64,000 bases of DNA, taken from contig NZ_CP048882.1 in NCBI RefSeq assembly GCF_015910445.1, positions 6,197,501-6,261,500 on the forward strand, written 5' to 3'. The translations under genes and the position numbers were made by a program. Under the pieces are notes generated by a model. The model worked only from the letters and a program-made list of their open reading frames with translations, was not told the origin of the DNA and searched no databases. Source of the DNA: Streptomyces bathyalis. Its GTDB lineage: Bacteria; Actinomycetota; Actinomycetes; Streptomycetales; Streptomycetaceae. Shown here piece by piece: positions 15,702-25,381 of this stretch (its first letter is position 1; each line of letters begins with the position of its first letter).

Positions 15702-17127
15702 CGTCCGCGGCGTCGCCGCCGGCTTGCCCTGTGGCGTCGCGGCGCGCCAGGCCCGCCAGCGTCATCACCAGGACCGGCAGCAGCAGCGCCGCCGCGAAGG
15801 CACTGAGCCAGCCGTAGCCCGCCGTCGAGACGACGAGCCCCGCCAGGGCGCCGCCGGCGCCGGCGGCCGCGTTCATGGTCAGATCGGACAGGCCCTGCAC
15901 CGCCGCGCGGGCAGGCTGCGGCACCGAGTCGGTCAGCAGCGCCGAGCCGGAGACGAGCGCCGCCGACCAGCCCAGACCGAGCAGGAACAGGCCCAGGCCC
16001 GACTGGGTGTGGTGGCCGTCGGCGGTGCCCGCCAGCGCCGCCGCGCAGGTGAGCAGCGCGACGGAGAGCACGATGACCGTGAGCCGCCCGAAGCGGTCGG
16101 CGAGCCAGCCCATCACCGGCGAGAACGCGTACATGCCGACGATGTGGGCGCTGATGACGAGGCCGATCATCTCGATCCCCGCACCGTGGTGCCCGAGATC
16201 GACGGGTGTCATCACCATGATGGAGACCATCGCCGTGTGCGCCGCGGCGATCGTCACCAGGGCCAGCCGCGCATGCGCGGAGGCGGCCACGGCGGCGAGT
16301 CCGGCGCGCAGCGAGCGGTCGGCTCCTCGGGAGCGGCCCTTCCAAGCCGGGGGCGGATGAACGCCGGTGCCCCCTTCGGGGCCGGTGGCCGACTCGCTGG
16401 ACGCCGCATCCCGTGACGCGGCGTCCGTCTCGGCGTCGGCGAGGGCGCGGGCCGTGAGCAGCGGATCGGGACGCAGCAGCACGTGGATCAGGACGGCCGT
16501 GACGAGGAAGACCGCCGACCCCCAGACGAACGCCCCCGCTGTCGCCGGGATGCCCAGACCCGTGACGCTGTCCCCCGCGGGCCCGGCGATGTTGGGGCCG
16601 AGGACCGCTCCGACCGTGGTCGCCCATACGACGAGGGAGATGGCGCGGGCACGCTGATCCGGCTCGGCGAGGTCGGCGGCGGCGTACCGGGCCTGGAGAT
16701 TGGCGGAGCTCGACGCACCGAAGGCGGTCATGCCCAGCAGCAGGAGCGGGAAGTTTCCGAGCACGGCTCCGGTGACGACGACGGCACCGCCCACCGCCCC
16801 GATCAGATACGCGAGGCACAGTCCGGCGCGGCGGCCGCGCGCCGCCATCAGGGACGCCAGCGGCAGCGACAGCAGCGCCGTACCGATGACGGACGAGGTC
16901 GAGGCGAGCCCGGACAGTGCCTCGGAGCCGCTGATCTCCTGGGCCAGGACGGCTGCCAGCGTCACGGCGGTGGCGACGCCGAGGCCGCCGAGCATCTGAC
17001 TGACCACCAGCACGCCCGCTGTGCGGCGGCGCAGACGCGCCAGCTCGGCGCCCCGCGGCAGCGGGAGGGTGCCGGCAGGGTCGGCGGAGCTGTCAGGTGC
17101 GTCCGCGGCGTTGTTGGTGTCGGTCAC
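15676..17127 (-). CDS. MFS transporter
   Basis: This 483-residue major-facilitator protein has about 12 hydrophobic segments in two halves, separated by a long hydrophilic central loop (about residues 225-275, rich in Asp, Ala, Ser and Gly). A cytoplasmic loop 2-3 motif (LASLMAARGRRAG) and its counterpart MGWLADRFGRLTV in the second half match the MFS signature. The substrate is unknown; the layout resembles drug or metabolite exporters. The start is a GTG at 17127. The last 26 bases overlap the PIG-L gene tail to tail. Confidence 0.9.
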   Translation of the reverse strand: MTDTNNAADAPDSSADPAGTLPLPRGAELARLRRRTAGVLVVSQMLGGLGVATAVTLAAVLAQEISGSEALSGLASTSSVIGTALLSLPLASLMAARGRRAGLCLAYLIGAVGGAVVVTGAVLGNFPLLLLGMTAFGASSSANLQARYAAADLAEPDQRARAISLVVWATTVGAVLGPNIAGPAGDSVTGLGIPATAGAFVWGSAVFLVTAVLIHVLLRPDPLLTARALADAETDAASRDAASSESATGPEGGTGVHPPPAWKGRSRGADRSLRAGLAAVAASAHARLALVTIAAAHTAMVSIMVMTPVDLGHHGAGIEMIGLVISAHIVGMYAFSPVMGWLADRFGRLTVIVLSVALLTCAAALAGTADGHHTQSGLGLFLLGLGWSAALVSGSALLTDSVPQPARAAVQGLSDLTMNAAAGAGGALAGLVVSTAGYGWLSAFAAALLLPVLVMTLAGLARRDATGQAGGDAADVTADTARK

Positions 17128-17224
17128 GTCGGGCAGTCTGCCAGCCGGCCGCGCACGGGCCTACGGGGTTTCGAGCCTCGCCCGGACCGGTTGCCGCAGG
17201 CATGCGGCACCTCGTACGCCGGCA

Positions 17225-17821
17225 TCAGAACAGGGGCTCCGGAAGCAGCCCCTCGAGCGCCAGCAGGGTGCGTTTGGTCTCCAGGCCCCCGCCGAATCCG
17301 CCCAGGCCGCCGCCGCTCTCGACGATCCGGTGGCACGGGACGACGACCGGCAGCGGGTTCGACCCCATGGCCATGCCGACGGCCCGGGCGGCACCGGGCT
17401 CGCCCACGCGGTCGGCGAGATCCTGATATCCGGCGGTGGCCCCGTACGGGACGGACGCGAGCAGCTCCCGCAGCACCTTCTCGTTGAAGCCGCCGGAGAG
17501 CGACCAGTCGAGGGGGACCGTGAACTCGCGGAGCTCACCGCGGAAGTAGGAGTCCAGCTCCGCCGCGGCGAGAGCGAGGACGTGCCCGCGGGCCGGACCT
17601 TCCGGGTCTGCCGCCTCCGCGGGCGCCTGGACGTGGACCGGTGGCGACCCGAGCCTGCCGGTGAGCCGGTCGAGGGTCCGGTCCGCCGTGGCCCGGTCGG
17701 CGTGGAAGACGACACCGACCAGGCCCTCGTCGGTCGCGGCGAGCAGCAGGGGGCCGACAGGGGTCTCCCGCACCGTCCAGATACAGGCGCGGGCTGCCGT
17801 ACTCGCCGTTGTCTCAGTCAT
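17225..17821 (-). CDS. ogt: Methylated-DNA--[protein]-cysteine S-methyltransferase
   Basis: This 198-residue protein repairs O6-alkylguanine by suicidal transfer to its cysteine. The active site VVPCHRIV (Cys163) and the preceding helix-turn-helix (VPYGATAGYQDLADRVG) are clear, as is the recognition segment GMAMGSNP. The N-terminal domain (VRETPVGPLLLAATDEGLVGVVF) is the usual fold. The ATG at 17821 lies 6 bases after a -10 (TAGGGT) that is part of a DNA-damage promoter motif, so the message is probably leaderless. Repair neighbours uvrB, uvrA and uvrC lie within 17 kb. Confidence 0.96.
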   Translation of the reverse strand: MTETTASTAARACIWTVRETPVGPLLLAATDEGLVGVVFHADRATADRTLDRLTGRLGSPPVHVQAPAEAADPEGPARGHVLALAAAELDSYFRGELREFTVPLDWSLSGGFNEKVLRELLASVPYGATAGYQDLADRVGEPGAARAVGMAMGSNPLPVVVPCHRIVESGGGLGGFGGGLETKRTLLALEGLLPEPLF

Positions 17822-18091
17822 GCGGGAACCCTAGAGGTCACCTCTGACAGCGACCGCTTCGCGATGGACGGCCGCAGGAGGTGCTGAGGGGGGTTGAGGG
17901 TTCACAGCGGTCGGGGGGACATGTGGGGGACCGGGGGGACAGAAGCGGAAGGGGAGTGGGGGACGGCGTGAAGAGGACCGTGGGGAGGGCCCTGAAGAGG
18001 ACCCTGAAGTGAAAGGGTCCGGCGGGGGATACGGACGTGAGGGCGCTGTGGGGGGTGCTTCGCCGGCGCGACCTCGGACCGGCGTTCCGGG
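17822..18091. other. G-tract-rich non-coding gap between ogt and the phosphodiesterase
   Basis: This 270-base stretch holds the ogt promoter at its left end and a run of G-tracts on the plus strand (six G at 17913, five at 17925, six at 17933, four at 17951, five at 17958). A direct repeat of GAAGAGGACC lies near 17970 and 17994. A 6-bp hairpin (GGACCC/GGGTCC, 17999-18020) downstream of the phosphodiesterase gene may end its transcript. No convincing gene is seen. Confidence 0.5.
17828..17850 (-). promoter_or_regulatory. PafBC-type (RecA-independent) DNA-damage promoter of ogt
   Basis: On the minus strand CTGTCAGAG, 8 bases, then TAGGGT match the actinobacterial motif TTGTCRGTG-N8-TANNNT at 7 of 9 upstream positions with exact spacing and a consensus -10. 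The -10 ends 6 bases before the ogt ATG. Confidence 0.6.
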
Positions 18092-18982
18092 TCACCCGCC
18101 CGTCGCGTCCCGCACGACGTCCGGGAAGTTGCTGATGATGCCGTCCACTCCGGCCGCGTCGACCTTGCGGGCGGTCGCCGCGTCGTTCACCGTCCAAGTG
18201 AGGACCTGCATCCGCTTCCCGAGCGGACCCTTCCGCGCGTGCACCGCCTCGACGTATTCCTTCGTCGCCGCGGAGTGCGTCGGGTTGATCTGGTCGGTGA
18301 ACTTCGCGTACGAGTCCAGCTCCGAGACCTTCGGGTTGCCCAGGAACCCCGTCTTGACCCGGCTGTTGAGGACGTGGGTCATCTTGACCGAGTCGGCGTT
18401 GAAGCTCTGGATGATGAGCTTGCTCTTCAGGTGGGAGCTGTCGAGCCAGCCTTCACTCTTCAGCTCTCTCAGGGTCTGGTACTCGATGCCGGGGTAGATC
18501 TCCGGGGACTTCAGCTCCAGTAGCAGCTTCTGGCCGTTCTTGGAGATCTGCTTCAGGTACGTCTCCAGGGTGGGGACCTTCTCACCCTTGTAGTCGTCGC
18601 TGAACCAGCTTCCCGCGTCCAGACGGGCGATCTCCTTGGCCGTGAAATCGGAGACGTTCCACGGCGAGCGGGTCGGGTAGAGCTTCTCCACGTTCGTGGT
18701 ACGGGCGAGCGTGGTGTCGTGCATGAGGACGAGTTCGCCGTCCTTGGTGCGCTGTACATCGGTCTCGGTCCAGTCGAAGCCGAGCTTGTCGGCCTTGTTG
18801 ACCGCCGCGAGCGTGTTCTCCGGCGCGTAACCGGAAGCTCCGCGGTGGGCGACCGTGGTGGGCGCCCGGTCGCTCATGCTGTCCTGCCGCGCGGCCGCGT
18901 GGGCCGGGGATGCGGTGAGGGTGAGGGCAGACACACCCAGGAGCACGCCGGTGGCGGCGGCTAGTGCACGGCGCATCGACAT
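18092..18982 (-). CDS. glpQ: Secreted glycerophosphodiester phosphodiesterase
   Basis: This 296-residue exported enzyme has a Sec signal peptide with a probable AHA-A cleavage near residue 29. The GDPD barrel begins TVAHRGASGYAPENT, with catalytic His46 and Glu55, followed by TETDVQRTKDGELVLMHD containing the metal ligands and second His. Later family strands are LLLELKSPE, IQSFN and VLTWTVND with the final GVDGIISNFP. It splits glycerophosphodiesters into glycerol-3-phosphate and an alcohol outside the cell. The start at 18982 is supported by GAGGAG 7 bases upstream; a longer open frame to 19099 lacks a signal-peptide-like beginning. It is divergent from uvrB. Confidence 0.94.
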   Translation of the reverse strand: MSMRRALAAATGVLLGVSALTLTASPAHAAARQDSMSDRAPTTVAHRGASGYAPENTLAAVNKADKLGFDWTETDVQRTKDGELVLMHDTTLARTTNVEKLYPTRSPWNVSDFTAKEIARLDAGSWFSDDYKGEKVPTLETYLKQISKNGQKLLLELKSPEIYPGIEYQTLRELKSEGWLDSSHLKSKLIIQSFNADSVKMTHVLNSRVKTGFLGNPKVSELDSYAKFTDQINPTHSAATKEYVEAVHARKGPLGKRMQVLTWTVNDAATARKVDAAGVDGIISNFPDVVRDATGG

Positions 18983-19138
18983 ACGGGAACTCCTCGCGTT
19001 CGTGCGAACACTGTCGGCTAGAGACTTCCCGTTGTGCGATACACGGAAGCAGAACCGGAGTGGCGTGGGTGTGAACGTGATGCGACGCTTCGGTCCCACT
19101 GCGTGATGGCATCGGCCGCGTCCCGCTGGTTGAGGCCG

Positions 19139-19161
19139 TTGTCAGAGGTGGGTCGTACCGT
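19139..19161 (+). promoter_or_regulatory. PafBC-type DNA-damage promoter of uvrB
   Basis: TTGTCAGAG, 8 bases, then TACCGT match TTGTCRGTG-N8-TANNNT at 8 of 9 upstream positions with exact spacing. The -10 ends 7 bases before ATG 19169, predicting a leaderless mRNA and explaining the absence of a ribosome-binding site. Confidence 0.65.
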
Positions 19162-19168
19162 TGTCTGC

Positions 19169-21289
<2,121 letters not shown>

Positions 21290-21384
21290 CGGCGGCAGCC
21301 GATGCCGCCCGACGCCGGCCGGGCAACGTCCGGTCCGTCGCGTCGCACGTGAGTGTTGCAAGAGCGACACAAAGGAGTACGTCC

Positions 21385-21415
21385 TGACCGGGCGCTTCGC
21401 GTGCATGCGTAGGGT
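21385..21415 (+). promoter_or_regulatory. Candidate promoter for the Ter block
   Basis: A Streptomyces-like -10 TAGGGT (21410-21415) with a poor -35 (TGACCG, 19-base spacer) lies 58 bases before the terD start. Only the -10 is persuasive. Confidence 0.3.
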
Positions 21416-21473
21416 CGGAGCGTGACCGCCATCGCAAGCGGGATGGCAGCAGAAAGTCGAGAGGGGTAAGCAC

Positions 21474-22052
21474 GTGTCGGTGAACTTGTCCAAGGGACAG
21501 GCCATCAGTCTGACGAAGAACGACGGTGGCGACCTGTCGGCAGTGCGCATGGGACTCGGCTGGAAGGCTGCCCCGCGCCGCGGCCTGTTCGGCAAGCGCA
21601 GCAAGGAGATCGACCTCGACGCCTCGGCGGTGCTCTTCGCGGGCACGGAGCCCAAGGACGTCGTCTTCTTCCGGCACCTGGTCAGCGACGACGGCTCCGT
21701 CAGGCACACCGGCGACAACCTCGTCGGCGGTGCCGGTCAGGGCGGCGACGACGAGGCGATCACGGTGGACCTGCAGCGCGTTCCGGTCCACATCGACCAG
21801 ATCGTCTTCACGGTCAACTCCTTCACGGGGCAGACCTTCGCTGAGGTGGAGAACGCCTTCTGCCGCCTGGTCGACGAGACCAACGGCGAGGAGCTGGCGC
21901 GGTACACGCTCACCGGCGGCGGCGAGTACACCGCGCAGATCATGGCCAAGGTGCACCGGCAGGGCAACGGCTGGCAGATGACGGCCGTCGGCGCACCGAC
22001 CAACGGCCGTACGTTCCAGGACCTGATGCCCGCGATGGTGCCCCACCTCTGA
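21474..22052 (+). CDS. TerD-family protein
   Basis: This 192-residue TerD/TerZ-type calcium-binding domain has the characteristic opening VNLSKGQAISLTK, the FDLDASA-like strand IDLDASAVLF, the acidic calcium sites in DNLVGGAGQGGDDEAI, and the FTVNSFTGQTFAEVENAFCRLVD segment. TerD proteins bind calcium and take part in membrane-associated responses to tellurite and other stress, usually with TerC. The GTG at 21474 is preceded by GAGGGG at 8 bases. It lies 85 bases before a second, fused TerD protein and 2.3 kb before terC, forming a compact Ter block on one strand. Confidence 0.94.
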   Translation: MSVNLSKGQAISLTKNDGGDLSAVRMGLGWKAAPRRGLFGKRSKEIDLDASAVLFAGTEPKDVVFFRHLVSDDGSVRHTGDNLVGGAGQGGDDEAITVDLQRVPVHIDQIVFTVNSFTGQTFAEVENAFCRLVDETNGEELARYTLTGGGEYTAQIMAKVHRQGNGWQMTAVGAPTNGRTFQDLMPAMVPHL

Positions 22053-22136
22053 GCCGGGGCAGCGGCAGGCAGCAAGGGGGCGCGGCCGCGGCGGCAGCGG
22101 CGGTCGTGGCCGGACCGTGAGACTTGGGGGGAGAGG

Positions 22137-24098
22137 ATGACGGCCGAGCTGGTACGAGGGCAGAACCACCCCTTGCCCGGAGCCCGTCTGGAGATCCGGG
22201 TGTCCGTGGAGCGGCCGGTCATCGCCGGTGCGACGCTCAATGACGAGCACGGCAGGATGCGGGAAGAGACGTGGATAGCTCACCCGGCCCGGCCGCAGCT
22301 GCCCGGGCTGGAGGTGTCGCGGCAGGCCGCGGCCGAGCACCGGCTGGCCGTGGATCTCGACGCCCTTCCCGGCGAAGTCCACCGCGTCAACGTGCTGCTG
22401 GCTCTGCCCGCGGTGGCGGACGGTCCGGCACGCTTCGGTGAGCTCGCGCCCCCGACCGTGACCGTGACCGAACTCGACGGTGACGGGATCGCGAACTGCA
22501 CGCTCACCGGCCTCGACGCCGAGTCCGCCGTCCTGGCCCTGGAGCTCTACCGGCGCCAGGGCAGCTGGAAGGTCCGCTCGGTCGGGCAGGGCTACGCCGG
22601 CGGGCTCTCCGCGATGCTCGCCGACCAAGGGCTCGCCCGCGCACAGGAGTTGGCCACGACGATCAATGAGGCGGTCGCGGCGGGCCGCGCCCGGTCCGTC
22701 GCTCCGCCCCCGCCCCGTACGGACGGGGAGCGCTCCCGCGAGGCCACGGTCGGCGGCGCGAGAGGCGTCGCCGAGGGTGCCGCGGACATCGGCGTCCCGG
22801 GCGACGGGCGCATCAGCTACCAGCATCCCGGTCGCGCGTCCGCGCCGCCGCCCACTTCACCCCCGTACCCGGCCGCGGCCCCCTCCGCGGCGCCGCCGCC
22901 GGCCCCGGCCGCCCCCGGCGGCAGCGGCGGTCCGTATGTGCCGGTCGCCGGCGATGCCACCGGCTGGAGCATGGACGAGCGGCTCTACAACCAGATCTGG
23001 GACATGTTCGAGGACTTGGCCCGCACGGTCGCCGCCTACCGCTCCGCCGTCGACTTCGCCGAGTCGCGGATGGAGCAGGAACTCGACAAGGTGCTCTCGG
23101 ATCCGCGGACCCGCGTGGGCCCGGCCGCCGACTCGGCGCGCGACGAGGCACGCTCCAAGCAGGCCCGGCTCGTCGAGCAGGCCCGTGAGGTGCTCGACCG
23201 TGACCTGGGGCAGCTGTGCGCGGAGGCCGAGGTCGTCGAGCCCGCGCTGCCGCCCGCGTACGCCCGGTGGGACAACCCCGTCTGGCACGGCTACCAGCCG
23301 CCCACGCAGACGCCGATGGCCATGCGCCTGGGCGACCTGTGCCTTCCCGAGAGCGCGGGCCTGCGGATCCCGATGCTGGTGCGCCTGCCGCTGGAGCGGG
23401 GTCTGTGGATCGACAGCGGCCGCAGCGGCCAGGCCGGCTCCTCCGCGGCCGGCCCGGCGGCGGCCTCGGTCGTCGGTCAGGACGAGCTGCGCCGGCTCGC
23501 GGCCGAGACCGCGACCGCCGTTGCCGCACGTCTGGCTGCGGTCTATCCCGCGGGCGACTTCACGCTCCACGCGATCGACCCGGCCGGCTCCGCGCAGGCC
23601 GCGCTCGCGCCGCTCATCGACAGCGGCGTGCTGCCGGAGCCGCCGGCCGCGGGCGCCGCCGGAGTGAGCAACGTGCTCGAACAGCTCACCCGCCGCGTCG
23701 ACCTGGTGCAGATGGCCGTCCGCAGCCGCGCCACCGACTCACTCCCCGCGGACCTCGACACCGCCGAACAGCTCCTCGTCGTCCACGACTTCCCGCACGG
23801 ATTCGACGACCGTGCCGTCACGCAGCTGCGGTACCTGGCCGACGAAGGCCCGTCCGTCGGAGTGCATCTGATGATGGTCGCCGACCGTGACGACGCCCGC
23901 GCCTACGGGCCCGTGCTCTCGCCGCTGTGGCGGGCGCTGCTGCGCATCACGCCCGTACCGGACGATCATCTGGCCGATCCCTGGGTCGGCCACCACTGGA
24001 CGTATGAGCCTCCGCTCGTGCCGCACGGAAGCCAGGTGCTGACACAGGTGCTGAGCCAGGTCGCGTCCGCGCGGCGCGCACACGGCACGGAGGGCTGA
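22137..24098 (+). CDS. TerD domain fused to a long linker and a FtsK/EccC-like domain lacking its P-loop
   Basis: This is a 653-residue protein. Residues 1-180 are a second TerD-like domain (LVRGQNHPLPGARLEIRVSV, TVTELDGDGIANCTLTGLDAESAV, YRRQGSWKVRSVGQGYAGGL). Residues about 190-280 are a Pro/Ala-rich disordered linker. Residues about 280-380 form helices (MDERLYNQIWDMFEDLARTV). The C-terminal 270 residues resemble the sensor/strand part of FtsK/EccC ATPases (MAMRLGDLCLPESAGLRIPM, then LLVVHDFPHGFDDRAVTQL as a Walker B-like strand), but where a P-loop should be there is SGRSGQAGSSAAG, without Lys. So ATP hydrolysis is unlikely. The ATG at 22137 has GGGGGGAGAGG upstream. Probably a structural or regulatory partner of TerD and TerC at the membrane; that is inference. 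Confidence 0.83.
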   Translation: MTAELVRGQNHPLPGARLEIRVSVERPVIAGATLNDEHGRMREETWIAHPARPQLPGLEVSRQAAAEHRLAVDLDALPGEVHRVNVLLALPAVADGPARFGELAPPTVTVTELDGDGIANCTLTGLDAESAVLALELYRRQGSWKVRSVGQGYAGGLSAMLADQGLARAQELATTINEAVAAGRARSVAPPPPRTDGERSREATVGGARGVAEGAADIGVPGDGRISYQHPGRASAPPPTSPPYPAAAPSAAPPPAPAAPGGSGGPYVPVAGDATGWSMDERLYNQIWDMFEDLARTVAAYRSAVDFAESRMEQELDKVLSDPRTRVGPAADSARDEARSKQARLVEQAREVLDRDLGQLCAEAEVVEPALPPAYARWDNPVWHGYQPPTQTPMAMRLGDLCLPESAGLRIPMLVRLPLERGLWIDSGRSGQAGSSAAGPAAASVVGQDELRRLAAETATAVAARLAAVYPAGDFTLHAIDPAGSAQAALAPLIDSGVLPEPPAAGAAGVSNVLEQLTRRVDLVQMAVRSRATDSLPADLDTAEQLLVVHDFPHGFDDRAVTQLRYLADEGPSVGVHLMMVADRDDARAYGPVLSPLWRALLRITPVPDDHLADPWVGHHWTYEPPLVPHGSQVLTQVLSQVASARRAHGTEG

Positions 24099-24180
24099 GC
24101 CAGGGTCAGTTCGTACGGCCCGCACCTCTGGCCAGCATCTCTTTACGTTTCTTTGGTGTTGCTTTACTGTTCCTTGTGCG

Positions 24181-24330
24181 GAGGGGAGTACTCCCAGAAC
24201 CCAGCGGCGTGCCCGTCAGTACGGACCGGACGTGACCGGTCCCGGGGCGCCGGCCGGCCGGCACTTGCGGTGCCAGCCAGGTGGAGGAGACCTCCGGCCG
24301 ATGTGAGCACGCGAGCCGGAGGATGAGTAC
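24181..24330 (+). promoter_or_regulatory. terC 5' leader with competing hairpins, possible riboswitch
   Basis: The leader opens with a 12-bp palindrome GGGAGTACTCCC (24184-24195), reminiscent of the GGGGAGTA box of manganese (yybP-ykoY) leaders often found before terC. Near the start codon CCTCCGGC (24291-24298) can pair with GCCGGAGG (24315-24322), burying the ribosome-binding site GGAGG. The same CCTCC (24291-24295) can instead pair with GGAGG at 24283-24287, freeing it. This is the layout of a translational switch. The ligand is not deducible. An AT-rich tract (about 24136-24176) just upstream probably contains the promoter. Confidence 0.5.
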
Positions 24331-25287
24331 ATGGATGTCTCCCTGACTGTCTGGGCGCTGACGATCGTGGGCCTCTGCGCCCTCATCGCGGCCGACTTCT
24401 TCATCGGCGGCCGCAAGCCGCACGAGGTCTCCCTCAAGGAGGCGGCGGTATGGACGACCGTCTGGATCGTCCTCGCCGGCGTCTTCGGGCTGGGGCTCTG
24501 GCTCTTCGGGACGGGCAAGGCGTCCGGTGAGTTCTTCGCGGGATTCCTCACCGAGAAGTCGCTGAGCGTCGACAACCTCTTCGTCTTCGTGCTCATCATG
24601 GCGAAGTTCGCCGTTCCGGCGATCTATCAGCAGCGCGTGCTGATGGTGGGCGTCCTGATCGCGCTCGTGCTCCGGGCCGTCTTCATCGCCGCCGGCGCCG
24701 CGATGATCTCGGCCTTCTCGTGGATCTTCTTCGTCTTCGGTGCGTTCCTGATCTGGACGGCCTGGAAGCTCATCCAGGAGGCCCGTGAGGACAACGAGGA
24801 GGAGTACGAGGAGAACCGCTTCATGAAGCTGATCGAGCGGCGCTTCCCCTCCACCGACCAGTACCACGGCACCAAGCTGTTCATCGTGGAGAACGGCAAG
24901 CGGCTGATGACGCCGATGCTCATCGTGATGCTGGCCATCGGCTCCACGGACGTCCTTTTCGCGCTGGACTCGATCCCCGCGATCTTCGGGCTCACGCAGG
25001 ACCCGTACATCGTCTTCACCGCCAACGCCTTCGCCCTGATGGGCCTGCGCCAGCTGTACTTCCTCATCGGGGGCCTGCTGAAGAAGCTGGTGCACCTGTC
25101 GTACGGGCTGTCGGTCATCCTCGGGTTCATCGGCGTCAAGCTGGTGCTCCACGCGCTGCACGAGTCCGGTGTCCCCGTGCCGGAGATCAGCATCCCGGTG
25201 TCGCTGGGCGTCATCTGCGCGGTCCTCGTCGTCACGACCCTCACGAGCCTCGCTGCCACGCGCGGCAAGAAGGACGTGGAGGTCTGA
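24331..25287 (+). CDS. TerC-family integral membrane protein
   Basis: This 318-residue membrane protein has about eight or nine transmembrane helices. The TerC signatures are present: FLTEKSLSVDNLFVFVLI near residues 72-90 and AIGSTDVLFALDSIPAIFG near 203-221, whose acidic residues within membrane helices are thought to bind metal. TerC proteins are linked to tellurite resistance and, in several bacteria, to manganese export or metalation of secreted enzymes. The ATG at 24331 is preceded by GGAGG at 8 bases, which lies inside a hairpin. It ends the Ter block and converges with the next gene. Confidence 0.95.
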   Translation: MDVSLTVWALTIVGLCALIAADFFIGGRKPHEVSLKEAAVWTTVWIVLAGVFGLGLWLFGTGKASGEFFAGFLTEKSLSVDNLFVFVLIMAKFAVPAIYQQRVLMVGVLIALVLRAVFIAAGAAMISAFSWIFFVFGAFLIWTAWKLIQEAREDNEEEYEENRFMKLIERRFPSTDQYHGTKLFIVENGKRLMTPMLIVMLAIGSTDVLFALDSIPAIFGLTQDPYIVFTANAFALMGLRQLYFLIGGLLKKLVHLSYGLSVILGFIGVKLVLHALHESGVPVPEISIPVSLGVICAVLVVTTLTSLAATRGKKDVEV

Positions 25288-25334
25288 GCCGTACCGGCTC
25301 GGGGGCCCACCCGGCCCGACGCACACCCGGCTCG

Positions 25335-25365
25335 CGGGCGTACCGGGCCGAGCCCGGCACGCCCG
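25335..25365. terminator. Bidirectional terminator between terC and the glycosidase gene
   Basis: A hairpin of 7 bp, one A/C mismatch and 6 bp with a CGA loop (CGGGCGT at 25335 pairing with ACGCCCG at 25359). It lies in the 94-base gap between two convergent genes. Confidence 0.7.
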
Positions 25366-25381
25366 TCGAGGCGGACAGGAA

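Noticed and set aside
18998..19009. GTTCG-TG-CGAAC inverted repeat as a LexA box for uvrB
   Set aside because: The actinobacterial SOS box has the half-sites in the opposite order (CGAAC-N4-GTTCG), and a better PafBC-type motif lies directly before uvrB.
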